NCBI GenBank assembly: GCA_019636285.1
Contig: JAHBXV010000020.1
Coordinates: forward strand, 1-64,000
Direction of reading: 5' to 3'
Source of the DNA: Planctomycetaceae bacterium
GTDB lineage: Bacteria; Planctomycetota; Planctomycetia; Planctomycetales; Planctomycetaceae
DNA: 64,000 nt
In this document: positions 35,806-45,447 of the stretch, in pieces
How the letters are laid out: every line of letters starts with the position of its first letter
Numbering within the stretch: the stretch's first letter is position 1
The notes under the pieces: generated by a model
Told to the model about the DNA's origin: nothing
The model's database searches: none
What the model saw: the letters and a program-made list of their open reading frames with translations, nothing else
Translations under genes and position numbers: made by a program

Positions 35806-37422
35806 GTGGCCGATTCGTTGCGCCAAATTGCTCATCGCGTGCATCGCGTCGGCTCGTGGACCGTTGTCAGCCGCGTTCTTGGAATGGCGCGCGACTCCGC
35901 CATGGCGGCGGGTTTCGGCAATGGCCCCTTGCTCGATGCGTTCACGATCGCTTATCGGCTTCCGAACCTGGCTCGCGTTCTGTTCGGAGAAGGAGCGCTG
36001 GCAACGGCGTTCCTGCCGATGTTCTTGCGCGAGAAGGCAGAGTCCACCGACCGCGCCGGGCGCCTGTTATGGTCCACTCTCGCCGCGCAGGGGGCGATTC
36101 TGTCCGTCCTGGTGATCCTCGCCGAGGGTCTGCTGCTCGTGGGCCGATCGGCCGTCCGCGACCAGCCAGAGACCGCGCTGCTGATCTCGCTGACGGCCGT
36201 ATTGCTGCCGTATGTCGTGGTCGTATGCGCGACGGCTCTCTTGTCGGCTGCCTTGCAGGGGATTGGTCGGTTCGGGCTCGCGGCGATGCTGCCGGCCCAA
36301 CTCAACCTGCTTTGGCTCGCGGCAATGCCGGTGATTTTCGCGGTGTGGCCGACCCCCCAAGAGCGACTTTTCGCCCTGGCGATCACCCTTGTCGCCGCCG
36401 GCATGGTGCAGTTCGTCACGCCGATCCCGACGCTTCTGGCTGCCGGACTGAACTGGTGGAACGCTCCCGCGTTCCCCATGTTCGGCCAACTCCGGGAAAT
36501 TGCCGGGAAAATGGCCCCGGTGATCGTTGGGCTTTCCATCACGCAACTTAACAGCCTGGCTGACAGCCTGATTGCGTGGGGATACGCGAGGCCGGGTGCC
36601 GAGTCTGCCGCGGTCTTGCCAGCGGGAACCGCCGCAGCGCTTTATTTTGGGCAGCGGCTCTACCAATTTCCGCTGGGCGTGTTTGGCGTGGCGCTGGGAA
36701 CGGTTCTTTTTCCCCAATTGTCCAAGCATTCGCTGCGGAAGGATTGGCTGCTATTGGGTCGCGACCTGGGTTTTGGGCTGCGGATGGTCGCGGCGATCGG
36801 ATTTCCGGCGAGCGCGGGGCTGATTCTTCTGGCGGAGCCAGTCACGCGACTCCTCTTCGAACATGGTGCCTTCACCAGCGCGCATACCCGACAGACCGCG
36901 GGAATGGTCGCCGCTTACGGAAGCGGCGTCTGGGCCTTTTGCGGGTTACTGATTATCCACAGGGCCTTCTTTGCAATCGACGATCGCCGCACTCCCCTGC
37001 GTATCGGATTATGGGCGGCCGGAGTCAACCTGATCGCGAATCTTCTGTTGATCCATGTCTTTGGCGGAATCGCCCTCGCGGCAACGACCAGCCTCGTGGG
37101 CGGCTTGCAGTTTTTCGCGGTCCTCCGGTCCTGGCCGAGCGAACGTGGTTCCATCCCTCGCGGTCCGCTGGTTCGCTGCGTGGCGCGGTCGCTCATCGCG
37201 ACGCTGGTTATGTCGGCAACATGCCTTGCCGCGAACACAATCCTTGGAAAAATGCCGATTCCCGGCGCGCGACTGTGGAATGTTGCCATCCCCTTGGGAG
37301 CGTCCATCGCCACTTACTTACTGGCGGCCCGCCTCCTGGGACTGACCGAGCCATTCGTCCTGCTGTCGCGACGCGCCGAAATCGACCGTTCCGACAATGA
37401 TAGTGATGCGGACATTCGGTGA
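35806..37422 (+). CDS. murJ: Lipid II flippase MurJ (MviN)
   Basis: A 538-aa integral membrane protein of the MOP superfamily with about 14 hydrophobic helices. It flips lipid-linked peptidoglycan precursors across the inner membrane. The N-terminal VVSRVLGMARDSAMAAGFG motif and the later RLYQFPLGVFGVALGTVLFPQLS segment are family hallmarks. The GTG at 35806 is preferred because homology begins 15-20 residues later. A TTG at 35728 would add 26 residues of unlikely composition. Its presence, with the D,D-carboxypeptidase fusion at 41-43 kb, supports a peptidoglycan wall in this planctomycete. Confidence 0.9.
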   Translation: MADSLRQIAHRVHRVGSWTVVSRVLGMARDSAMAAGFGNGPLLDAFTIAYRLPNLARVLFGEGALATAFLPMFLREKAESTDRAGRLLWSTLAAQGAILSVLVILAEGLLLVGRSAVRDQPETALLISLTAVLLPYVVVVCATALLSAALQGIGRFGLAAMLPAQLNLLWLAAMPVIFAVWPTPQERLFALAITLVAAGMVQFVTPIPTLLAAGLNWWNAPAFPMFGQLREIAGKMAPVIVGLSITQLNSLADSLIAWGYARPGAESAAVLPAGTAAALYFGQRLYQFPLGVFGVALGTVLFPQLSKHSLRKDWLLLGRDLGFGLRMVAAIGFPASAGLILLAEPVTRLLFEHGAFTSAHTRQTAGMVAAYGSGVWAFCGLLIIHRAFFAIDDRRTPLRIGLWAAGVNLIANLLLIHVFGGIALAATTSLVGGLQFFAVLRSWPSERGSIPRGPLVRCVARSLIATLVMSATCLAANTILGKMPIPGARLWNVAIPLGASIATYLLAARLLGLTEPFVLLSRRAEIDRSDNDSDADIR

Positions 37423-37454
37423 GACAGCCCGACCACGGAACATGAGACTGGCCC

Positions 37455-38168
37455 ATGTGCGGACGCTTCACGCTGCGTGCGAACCCGGCTGAACTGGTTG
37501 AGATCTTCGAGCTCACGCGATTGCCGGAGATCTCACCCCGCTACAACATCGCCCCGACGCAACCGGTGCTGGTGGTACGCCTGGACCGGGGATTTCGGGT
37601 TCCTTCCCTGTTGCGGTGGGGGCTCGTTCCTCATTGGGCGAAAGACCTCTCCATCGGTGCCCGCGCGATCAACGCGCGCTCGGAGACCGTTCACGAGAAA
37701 CCCATGTTCCGGCAGGCGTTTGAACGACGGCGGTGCCTGATTCCGGCGGACGGATACTACGAATGGATTCCCGGCGAGGAGGGAGGGAAGAGGCAACCGT
37801 TGTTTCATCACCTGGCCGACGATCGGCCGTTCGCCTTCGCCGGTCTCTGGGATTCGTGGGACTCCCTCGAAGGCGAGACCGTCGAGACATGCACCATTCT
37901 GACGACGACGCCGAACGACGTCGTTGCCCAATTCCATGACCGGATGCCGGTGATTCTTCCGGAGGACCACTGGACGACGTGGCTGAGTTCGTCGGAATCG
38001 AGCGGCGCGGACATTCGCGGCTTGCTGGTCCCAGCCGATCCGACAGGCTGGAAAATCACGCCGGTCGGCTTCGCCGTCAATCGGGCCACGTGCGAGGGAC
38101 CGGTCTGCCTGTCTGTCCCGTCCAACACTCCCCAAACCCCGCCGGGACAGTTCAATTTCGATGCGTAG
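37455..38168 (+). CDS. SRAP domain protein (HMCES/YedK-like)
   Basis: A 237-aa SOS-response-associated-peptidase-like protein. The mature N-terminal Cys2 (MCGRFT) forms covalent links with abasic sites in single-stranded DNA and protects them from strand cleavage. The active-site set is complete: C2, N73-A-R75, E103 (YYEW) and H160 (HDRMP). It starts 32 nt after murJ, probably on the same transcript although the functions differ. Length is usual for the family. Confidence 0.93.
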   Translation: MCGRFTLRANPAELVEIFELTRLPEISPRYNIAPTQPVLVVRLDRGFRVPSLLRWGLVPHWAKDLSIGARAINARSETVHEKPMFRQAFERRRCLIPADGYYEWIPGEEGGKRQPLFHHLADDRPFAFAGLWDSWDSLEGETVETCTILTTTPNDVVAQFHDRMPVILPEDHWTTWLSSSESSGADIRGLLVPADPTGWKITPVGFAVNRATCEGPVCLSVPSNTPQTPPGQFNFDA

Positions 38169-38432
38169 CGATGAATGATCGCTAAAACCGGAAGATTCGG
38201 CCAATTCGTTTCAAGTTCTCCAGCCTGCATGACCGATCCGAAACGATGAGTCCTCGGAGTGGGTCATCAGGCGGAGCGCTTCCGCGTGACGAGGGCCGGT
38301 CGGACTGAACGGGGCAATTGGTCTCGGCCGACGGCTTCGGTCCTCTTGGGCGCCTGCGGGTTCTCCCGTCGAGCCGAGGGGCTTGAATCGCCACCCGGAA
38401 ATTGAAACGTCTTCTATCGGAAGGAGTTACAG

Positions 38433-40283
38433 ATGCGTCGCGGGAGTTGGATTCTCGCCATGGCCGGGATGATGACGCTGCCTGCGAGCGTCTCCCTTGG
38501 TGAAGACCCGTTCGCCCAGCCGGGGGCTCCGACCGGCACCAGCGGGCGTTACCAATTGCGCCCCGCGTCGGCTCCCAAACCAAGTGCCGAGCGCAAGAAC
38601 TACTTTGACGACCTGTTCCAGGGCGAAGCAGCCGCGGCGGCTGCTCCAGCGGCGGGCAAGGCCCCCACGGTCGACGCAAAGAGCGCGGCCGGCACGCCGG
38701 CCTGGGCTCAGGAAACCACTTCCGGTTCGGGCGTCAAGACCGCTGGTCACGCGGAATCAGAAGCGCGTCCCAGCCGGCAACCCATTCAGCAGGTCCGTGC
38801 GGTTCGCCCGTCTTCGGCTCCCACGAGCCGACAGCCGGCTGCTACCAGCAGTCCCGTTCCGTCGAGCGAACCTGTTGCTAAATCACAACCATCCGCCGCT
38901 GGAGCCGCTGCCAACAAATCGGCGCCGCACGTGTCGGTGGAGTGGTTGAAGAGTTCGGCGATCAATGTCGGCCAGGAATGCGAAGTCGAGCTCGTCGTTC
39001 GTAACCTGGGCGAAGTGCTCGCCAGCGACGTCGAAGTGACGGCCTTCTTTCCGAACACCGTGCGTTTGACGAGTGCCGTCCCCAAGCCGGCCGAAGCGTC
39101 CGATCGCGTGGTCTGGCGATTCCCGCGGCTCGCGGCGAGCGAGCAGCACAGCCTGAAAGTGAAACTGATTCCCAGTACGCGGGGCGATCTGGCGGCTTCG
39201 GCCCAGGTCCGCTTCACGGGCGCTGCCGTCGCCAGTTTCCAGGTGGCGGAACCACTGCTGAAGGTGGCTCTCAAGGCTCCTTCGTCGGTGATGATCGGCG
39301 ATCCCATCGCCCAGTTGATTACGATCACGAACCCCGGCACCGGCGCCGCGCACGACGTCAAGATCGAGGCGGTCCTGACGGACGGTCTCGAACACGTTCG
39401 CGGCAACCGAGTCGAGATGGAAATCGGCTCCCTCAATCCCGGCGAAACGCGAACCGTCCGGCTCGGACTGGCGGCGATCAAGGGTGGCAAGCAGTCGGTG
39501 AACGTGACGGCCGTCAGCTCCTCGGAGCTGTCCGACACCGCGAGCAACGAACTGGAAGTCGTGGCTCCCAGCCTGAAGATCGCCGTCAACGGCCCGGGCC
39601 TGCGTTACAAGGGCCGTGCCGCGAAGTATGTCGTGGAAGTGACCAACGACGGCACGGTTCCGAACAACAATGTTCGCGTGTCGCAGGTGATTGCCAAGGG
39701 CTTCAGCTATGTCGCGGCCGATCGCGGCGGGAAATTCGACCCCAGCCAGAACGCGGTCCACTGGTTCCTGGGTCGCCTGGAACCGGGGCAGACCATTGCC
39801 GTGAACTGCGAACTGCTGGCGACCGAACTGGGTGATTTCAAACACCAGGTGCAGGTTGCCAGTGATTCGGGCGTTCGCGGCGACTCCAGCATCGACACCA
39901 AAGTCGAAGGGGCCTCGGCCCTGTCGATGGAAATCGTCGACCTGGACGACCCGGTCGAAGTGGGAACCGAAACAGCTTACGAAATCCGGTTGAAGAACGA
40001 CGGTTCCAAGGCCGCCAGCGACGTGGCCATCCGCTGCGAACTGGCCGCGGGAATCGAACTGGTCAACGCGACCGGACCGACGAACGGCGCCCTCAGCGGA
40101 CAGAAGCTTGCCTTCCAGCCGATCGCCGAGATTCCGGCCGGCGGCCAGGTGATCTATCGCGTCCACGTCCGCAGCGGGGTGGAAGGTAATTATCGTATGC
40201 GTGTCGAGTTGACCAGCAGCTCGATGACCGAACCGCTCAGCCTGGAGGAATCGACCAAGTTCTACAACGACGCCCGTAAATAG
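38433..40283 (+). CDS. Exported DUF11 (repeat) domain protein
   Basis: A 616-aa exported protein from ATG 38433, with GAAGGAG upstream. A signal peptide (about 1-23) is followed by an Ala/Ser/Pro-rich linker to about 165. From about 167 on come four Ig-like/CARDB-DUF11 repeats, recognised by the recurring VRNLGEVLASDVEVTAFFP, TITNPGTGAAHDVKIE, VTNDGTVPNNNVRVSQ and LKNDGSKAASDVAIRCE units. Such proteins are abundant in planctomycete envelopes and are probably surface- or matrix-attached. Its molecular partner is unknown. A clear intrinsic terminator follows. Confidence 0.88.
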   Translation: MRRGSWILAMAGMMTLPASVSLGEDPFAQPGAPTGTSGRYQLRPASAPKPSAERKNYFDDLFQGEAAAAAAPAAGKAPTVDAKSAAGTPAWAQETTSGSGVKTAGHAESEARPSRQPIQQVRAVRPSSAPTSRQPAATSSPVPSSEPVAKSQPSAAGAAANKSAPHVSVEWLKSSAINVGQECEVELVVRNLGEVLASDVEVTAFFPNTVRLTSAVPKPAEASDRVVWRFPRLAASEQHSLKVKLIPSTRGDLAASAQVRFTGAAVASFQVAEPLLKVALKAPSSVMIGDPIAQLITITNPGTGAAHDVKIEAVLTDGLEHVRGNRVEMEIGSLNPGETRTVRLGLAAIKGGKQSVNVTAVSSSELSDTASNELEVVAPSLKIAVNGPGLRYKGRAAKYVVEVTNDGTVPNNNVRVSQVIAKGFSYVAADRGGKFDPSQNAVHWFLGRLEPGQTIAVNCELLATELGDFKHQVQVASDSGVRGDSSIDTKVEGASALSMEIVDLDDPVEVGTETAYEIRLKNDGSKAASDVAIRCELAAGIELVNATGPTNGALSGQKLAFQPIAEIPAGGQVIYRVHVRSGVEGNYRMRVELTSSSMTEPLSLEESTKFYNDARK

Positions 40284-40323
40284 GTGTCGGTCGCAGACGG
40301 GTCCAGGATTCCTGGAACATTCG

Positions 40324-40358
40324 AGCCCCGCGAGTGACGACTCGCGGGGCTTTTTTTG
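40324..40358 (+). terminator. Intrinsic terminator after the DUF11 gene
   Basis: AGCCCCGCGAGT (40324-40335) pairs perfectly with ACTCGCGGGGCT (40340-40351) around a GACG loop, followed by a run of seven Ts. It lies 41 nt after the stop codon and is a textbook Rho-independent terminator. Confidence 0.95.
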
Positions 40359-40376
40359 TTGCCATCGATGAAGGTT

Positions 40377-40460
40377 CTCTCGTTCCCAGGCCGGACACGA
40401 GGAATTAGTAACCCGAAAACAAGCGCGCCTTTCTCGTTCCCAAGCGGAGTTGGGGAACCA
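40377..40460. repeat. Dispersed intergenic repeat, family C copy 2 (two units)
   Basis: CTCTCGTTCCCAGG (40377-40390) and TTCTCGTTCCCAAGCGGAGT then TGGGGAACCA (40431-40460) are two related units. The second matches 6140-6170. They sit between a terminator and the convergent 109-aa gene. Confidence 0.6.
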
Positions 40461-40499
40461 ATGCACTGCGACAGGCGGATGTTCGGAGGCCAATGGCAC

Positions 40500-40829
40500 T
40501 CAGGATCCGGCCGTCGTGGGCTGATTTTCGCCCGGCGCCGAATCGGTCAGCGCGGGGAAGCGATTCCTGGCAAACCATCGCTCCCACCAGGAGGCGCCGC
40601 GCAGCCGTGGGTCGTCCGGATCGACCGTGTGCGTTTTGCCGCGGCGCGTCATCAGCATCAACCGGCCGTCGGGGAGCAATTCGCGCACGCGCCAGTATTT
40701 CTCGACGATGTAGTTGTACGTGTCGCCATGCGGGGCGGGACGAACATCCTGCGCGCGAGGGCCGGGCTGAGCGCTGATTTTGCTGACGATGAAAATGACC
40801 GGATCACCTACCCGGTAACGTTGCGGCAT
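40500..40829 (-). CDS. Small protein of unknown function, planctomycete-type
   Basis: A 109-aa soluble protein from ATG 40829, with AAAGGAG 9 nt upstream. It starts MPQRYRVGDPVIFIVSKIS, which suggests a small beta-barrel, and continues with DTYNYIVEKYWRVRELLPDGRLMLMTRRGKTHTVDPDDPRLR. A basic Trp-rich helix (WWERWFARNRF) and a polar tail end it. It may bind nucleic acid or another ligand, but nothing specific can be said. Convergent with the DUF11 gene. Confidence 0.7.
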   Translation of the reverse strand: MPQRYRVGDPVIFIVSKISAQPGPRAQDVRPAPHGDTYNYIVEKYWRVRELLPDGRLMLMTRRGKTHTVDPDDPRLRGASWWERWFARNRFPALTDSAPGENQPTTAGS

Positions 40830-41198
40830 GTCGCGAACTCCTTTCCTCGCGAAAAACCGCCAGAAAGGTGCCGGATCAGCCCGGAGTGTCTGGCGTCTTG
40901 ACACGGCCGTCCATCGTTCACCTCCGTGGAGACATTCACGCAACCGTACTTTCATGTCCCTGGCCCGAAACTTCCCGGACCGACTCCATGACTTAACGAC
41001 GTTGTGTCAGTGTCCCCTGGTTCGGGATTTCGGCCGCTGGTCCCTGGCGAATCTTCATCGACAGGAGACCACCCATTTCCATTACCGTTTTACGATCATC
41101 GGCTCGTCCGGAAAAGTCCGGTCGGCTTCCCCTCGCGATTTGCCGGGAAATTACGTTCAAAATGCCCTGGTTTCAACGCACGCCAGCGTGCCCACCGG
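40830..41198. other. 369-nt intergenic region, nothing seen
   Basis: Between the cell-wall fusion gene and the 109-aa gene on the same strand. No credible open frame, terminator or repeat. It likely holds the promoter of the 109-aa gene. Confidence 0.55.
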
Positions 41199-43316
41199 TT
41201 AGTCCGTTTTTCCGGGCGGCCACCGCTGCCACGACCAGCGATACAGATTCAGGGTGTCGGCGTAGCGCGCCTCGGAGCAACTACTTCCCAGCACGATGAC
41301 GACCCGTTCTTCGCCGCCGCGCGCCCCGCAACTGACCAGGCAGGCCCCCGCCGCCGAAGTGGTTCCCGTTTTCAACCCGCTATAGCCCTCGAGCCCCAGG
41401 AGCCGGTTCGTGTTTCGCCAACGAACCGGACGAACGTAGCCCGCCTCGCTCGAAAGCAGGCACGCATATTCGGGAGTATTGGCGATTGTCCGGAAGTCCT
41501 CGCGCGCCAGCAGAGCCACCGCCAGACGAAACAGGTCGGCTGCCGACGCCTGGTGGCGTTCTTCGGTCAGTCCGTGCGGATTGGCGAAACGGGAGGAAGC
41601 CATTCCCAACTCCGCCGCGGCGGAGTTCATCCGTTCCACGAAGGCCGCCACGGGCGAACGGTCGTCCGCCTGTCCGAGCAATTTCCGACCCACATGTTCG
41701 GCCAACGCATGCGCCGCGTCGTTCCCAGAGGGGAGTAATAGCCCGTACAAGGCTTCTTTGACCGTTAGTTTTTCATCGGCGCGAACTCCCGACGTACTCC
41801 CGGGAACGGCATCGGCCGCGGCGGAAAACGTCAGGGTTTCTTCCAGCAGCCCGGGAAACGCATTCGCCGAGGTCAGAACCACATAAGCGGTCATCAGCTT
41901 GGTCGTACTGGCGATGTCAACCGGCCGGTCGCCGTCCCAATCCGCGAGAACCTTGCCCGTTTTGGGATTGCCGATCACCCAGGTTCGGCAGGTGACGTAG
42001 GGCGAGTCGCTGAGGGGATCGTCTGCCACGCGCGGCAGAGTTCGGCCATTGACGGATGCGACGTCGATCGGATCTTCACGATCCCAAGCCAGGACGCCGA
42101 GCGACTTCCAGCTTGCCGCATCCATGATGCCCGTGGCCGGCAGCCCATGCGACTGCTGGAACACTTTGACCCGCTCGACGGTCTGCGGGCCAAATTCTCC
42201 GTCCTCGGCGATCGGCGGTAAACCGGACAAGCGAGCGTTCAACGTCCGTTGTAGCGCGATGACCAGTTCCCCCGTCGCACCGGTCTGCAACGCGGGTGAC
42301 TGGGGCGGCGAGACTTTCGGCGTCCCTTCCAGACAGTGAAAGCAGACGCGGGCAATTTCGGCAATGAGCTGTTCGGCGGCGTTGCCGTCACCAAAACTCG
42401 TATCCTGGTTGTTCGCCGTGAGGACGCAGAGGGCAATGGAACCGGAGGGGGCCTCGATCACGCCGGCGGCGGTCCGCGCGTGCGAGATGCCCCCATTTTT
42501 CAGGTAAACGAGCGTTTTTTCAGGGAGGCGGGCGGCAAACCAGTCGCGGCTGGAACACAGCCCCATCAGCCGTCGCATCTCCTGGCTGTCTTCGGGACTG
42601 ACCAGTTCGTTGGTGTGAAGCATCGTCAGCAACAGAATCATTTCGTCGGCGGTGGTCACGCCTAGCCCATACTTCTGGCTCCCTTCGCGGTCCCATGCGT
42701 TCTCGCCGCCGTACACCTTGGCGTGAAGCCGCGTCTTCAGGCATCCCAGGTTGCGCATGGCCTCATTGGTGGCTTCCGTGCCGATAGTGTCGAGCACAAG
42801 GTTCGTCGCCGTGTTGTCCGAGACTGCCATCATCAGCCGCAACGCGTCACCGAACGACAGCCGGGTTCCTGGCGAAAAGTAACTCGTCAAGAGTCCCGAC
42901 CCTGGAACGACGTCGTTTTCCTTTAATTCCAGAACCTGATCCAGTTTGAGCGTTCCAGCAGCGAGCTGTTGCCGGGCGGCAATGAGGATCGGGAATTTGA
43001 TGAGGCTCGCGGTGGGCATCGGCTCATCCGCGTGGTACCGCACCGTTTCACCGGTTCCCAAATGACGAACCGCCACCGCGACACGACCAGCATGCTTTGA
43101 GGCCAGCTCTTCGATTTTTGCGGACAGCCGGCCGCATGCTTTCGACTCCCCGTAGGCCATCGGCAGCGGGAGCGTCGTGGCGCAGATCGCCGCCACCAGG
43201 ATGGTCACGCTGGAGATCCGCGAAACCGACGAAGATGGCTTTCGATGGCCTCTGCCCAGGCAAATGGAACGCACGAAATTCACGAGGAGACGGACCGACG
43301 ATGCCAGCGCTGCCAT
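41199..43316 (-). CDS. Beta-lactamase-like / PG-binding / D,D-carboxypeptidase fusion protein
   Basis: A 705-aa exported protein from ATG 43316, with AAGGAA 8 nt upstream. A membrane or signal segment (about 32-54) precedes three domains. (1) A class A beta-lactamase-like serine hydrolase, about 60-335, with SxxK S104-L-I-K107 and SDN 166-168, while the third motif is KNG (273-275), not KTG. (2) A PG_binding_1 domain, about 346-407. (3) An S11-type D-alanyl-D-alanine carboxypeptidase, about 440-705, with S470-T-T-K473, SGN 530-532 and KTG 649-651. The second site looks fully active. The first may be a peptidase or beta-lactamase with altered function. It should trim or sense cell-wall stem peptides in the periplasm. 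Confidence 0.9.
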   Translation of the reverse strand: MAALASSVRLLVNFVRSICLGRGHRKPSSSVSRISSVTILVAAICATTLPLPMAYGESKACGRLSAKIEELASKHAGRVAVAVRHLGTGETVRYHADEPMPTASLIKFPILIAARQQLAAGTLKLDQVLELKENDVVPGSGLLTSYFSPGTRLSFGDALRLMMAVSDNTATNLVLDTIGTEATNEAMRNLGCLKTRLHAKVYGGENAWDREGSQKYGLGVTTADEMILLLTMLHTNELVSPEDSQEMRRLMGLCSSRDWFAARLPEKTLVYLKNGGISHARTAAGVIEAPSGSIALCVLTANNQDTSFGDGNAAEQLIAEIARVCFHCLEGTPKVSPPQSPALQTGATGELVIALQRTLNARLSGLPPIAEDGEFGPQTVERVKVFQQSHGLPATGIMDAASWKSLGVLAWDREDPIDVASVNGRTLPRVADDPLSDSPYVTCRTWVIGNPKTGKVLADWDGDRPVDIASTTKLMTAYVVLTSANAFPGLLEETLTFSAAADAVPGSTSGVRADEKLTVKEALYGLLLPSGNDAAHALAEHVGRKLLGQADDRSPVAAFVERMNSAAAELGMASSRFANPHGLTEERHQASAADLFRLAVALLAREDFRTIANTPEYACLLSSEAGYVRPVRWRNTNRLLGLEGYSGLKTGTTSAAGACLVSCGARGGEERVVIVLGSSCSEARYADTLNLYRWSWQRWPPGKTD

Positions 43317-43585
43317 GGCAGCGATTCCTTCCGATCGAATGGAGGGGAAACGAACGACTTCCGCGAGAGGTGCGGCAATTCTAATGCCGAAGACCGAGTT
43401 TGCGAGAGAAATTCGATCCCGATCTCGCAAGGACCGCTCAAGTCGAGGGCCAGAGCCAAGAAGTTTTGCTAGACTCGGGCAACGCCGACGGACGCCCGGC
43501 AGTCAGCCTGGTTGTTGGCAACTCGGAACAATCGCCAATAACTTCTCGCGGGCCCGGCCCGTCATCATCCCGCACGGAAGCACCG

Positions 43586-45343
43586 ATGCATCGCGCCTGG
43601 ACCGTTCCCCCCCTCGATCTGGGATACATCGGGGATCTGACGCGGGCTCTCAAGGTCTCGCCGCTGGTCGCCCAGATTCTTGTGGCTCGCGGCCACACGT
43701 CGGCGGACGCCGCCGCGAGGTTTTTGAGCAAGAAGCTGACCGACCTGCACGATCCCGAGTCGCTCCCCGGCGTCTCGATGGCGGCCGATGCGATCGTCGC
43801 GGCGATGAAAGAGGGCCGTCGGATCACAATTTACGGCGACTACGACGTCGACGGCGTCACGGCGACGAGCCTGCTGTGGCATGCCCTGCAACTCGCCGGC
43901 GCGACGGTCGACTACTACATTCCCAGCCGCCTCGAAGAGGGCTACGGTCTCAATCAGGCCGCGCTGGAGCAGCTTCATGCCGACGACCCCCGGCGGCTGA
44001 TCGTCACGGTTGATTGCGGCATCACGAGCGTCAGCGAAGCCCGGCGGGCCCGCGAGTTGGGGCTCGACCTGATCGTCACCGACCACCACCATTTCGAGGG
44101 AGAATTGCCCGATGTGATGGCCGTGGTTCATCCGCGACTAAACAGCGACTATCCGTTTGGCGAACTGTGTGGCGCGGGGGTCGCTTTCAAGCTCGCCTGG
44201 GCCATCTGCGCGCGACTGGGCGACGGGAAACGAGCCTCGCCGCGAATGCGGGAATACCTCTTGAGCGCGATTGGACTGGCAGCCATCGGGACCGTCGCCG
44301 ACGTCGTGCCGCTGATCGACGAGAATCGGGTGATGGTTCACTTTGGTCTGGGAAGTTTGGTTGGACGGGCGAATCCCGGACTCCAGGCCCTCTTCCAGCG
44401 AACCAGCCTGCATGAACGCGAGTCCTTGACGGCTGAAGACGTCGGCTTTTCCATTGCTCCGCGCATCAATGCGGCAGGTCGTCTCGGTCAGGCCCGGCTG
44501 GCCGTGGAACTCCTCACGACAGCCGACGCCGAACGCGCGCAGGCATTGGCCACTTACCTGGAAGAACTCAATCGGAACCGTCAGACTGTCGAGCGCCGCA
44601 TCCTGAAGCAGGCCAAGGAACTGGTGGCCGAGAATCCCGCGTGGGAGCAGCATCGGGCCCTGGTTCTCGCGCATCCGGAATGGCATCCGGGCGTGATTGG
44701 CATTGTCGCCAGCCGCGTGGCGGAACAATTCCAGCGACCGGCCATTCTTCTTTCGCTGGCCGGCCCGAATGGATTCGCGCAAGGATCGGGCCGATCGTTC
44801 GCTGGTTGCGATCTGCACGCCGCCTTGACGGCCTGCGGCGAACATCTCGAAACATTCGGCGGACATAAGGCGGCGGCGGGGTTAAAAATCCGGCCCGAGG
44901 CCATTGATGGCTTTCGCGAGGCGTTCGCGGCGTGGGTGTCCGTAAACCACGAAGCCCGGCCGGGCGAGGCGAAATTCGAGGTCGATACCGAAGTGCGCTT
45001 TGCCGACCTGACGCGGAACGCTGTCTTGGAGATTGACCAGTTGGGCCCGTTTGGCGCGCACAACCGGCGTCCGGTTCTGGCCGCCAGCGGAGTGACGCTC
45101 GTCGGCCAGCCCCGTCGAATGGGGGAAGGTGAACGACACCTGTCACTGATGCTCAGACAGCAATCGACGTCGCTACGGGCAATCGCCTTCGGCCGCGGCG
45201 AATGGGCCGATGAACTCGCCGCGCTGGATGGCCCCTTCGATGTCTGCTTCCAACCATCCATCAACCGGTTTCGCGGTCAGGAAAGCGTGCAGTTGCAGCT
45301 CATGGATTTTCGACCGTCCGCCGTCCCGGCAACCACCGGATGA
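43586..45343 (+). CDS. recJ: Single-stranded-DNA-specific exonuclease RecJ
   Basis: A 585-aa DHH-family 5-prime to 3-prime exonuclease used in recombination repair and mismatch excision. ATG 43586 has GGAAG upstream and matches the family start. Motifs: D85-Y-D87-V-D89-G, VDCGI, the DHH box D166-H167-H168, and the DHHA1 GGHKAAAG, all metal- or DNA-binding. The C-terminal OB-like domain (about 465-575) is also present. Divergent from the wall-fusion gene. No other repair gene adjoins. Confidence 0.95.
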   Translation: MHRAWTVPPLDLGYIGDLTRALKVSPLVAQILVARGHTSADAAARFLSKKLTDLHDPESLPGVSMAADAIVAAMKEGRRITIYGDYDVDGVTATSLLWHALQLAGATVDYYIPSRLEEGYGLNQAALEQLHADDPRRLIVTVDCGITSVSEARRARELGLDLIVTDHHHFEGELPDVMAVVHPRLNSDYPFGELCGAGVAFKLAWAICARLGDGKRASPRMREYLLSAIGLAAIGTVADVVPLIDENRVMVHFGLGSLVGRANPGLQALFQRTSLHERESLTAEDVGFSIAPRINAAGRLGQARLAVELLTTADAERAQALATYLEELNRNRQTVERRILKQAKELVAENPAWEQHRALVLAHPEWHPGVIGIVASRVAEQFQRPAILLSLAGPNGFAQGSGRSFAGCDLHAALTACGEHLETFGGHKAAAGLKIRPEAIDGFREAFAAWVSVNHEARPGEAKFEVDTEVRFADLTRNAVLEIDQLGPFGAHNRRPVLAASGVTLVGQPRRMGEGERHLSLMLRQQSTSLRAIAFGRGEWADELAALDGPFDVCFQPSINRFRGQESVQLQLMDFRPSAVPATTG

Positions 45344-45447
45344 TTTCGCTTCGGTTGCATCGAGTCCCCGTGTCGGACGAGACTGCACGAGCGCGTTTGT
45401 CCGGTTACCTTGGCTCTCTCCTTCTCTTTCTTTGAAAGTGTCCCGCG

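Noticed and set aside
38883-40499. A 538-codon minus-strand frame opposite the DUF11 gene
   Set aside because: Opposite strand of a convincing exported protein. Its N-terminal end runs through repeat family C, giving phantom WERE-like peptides.
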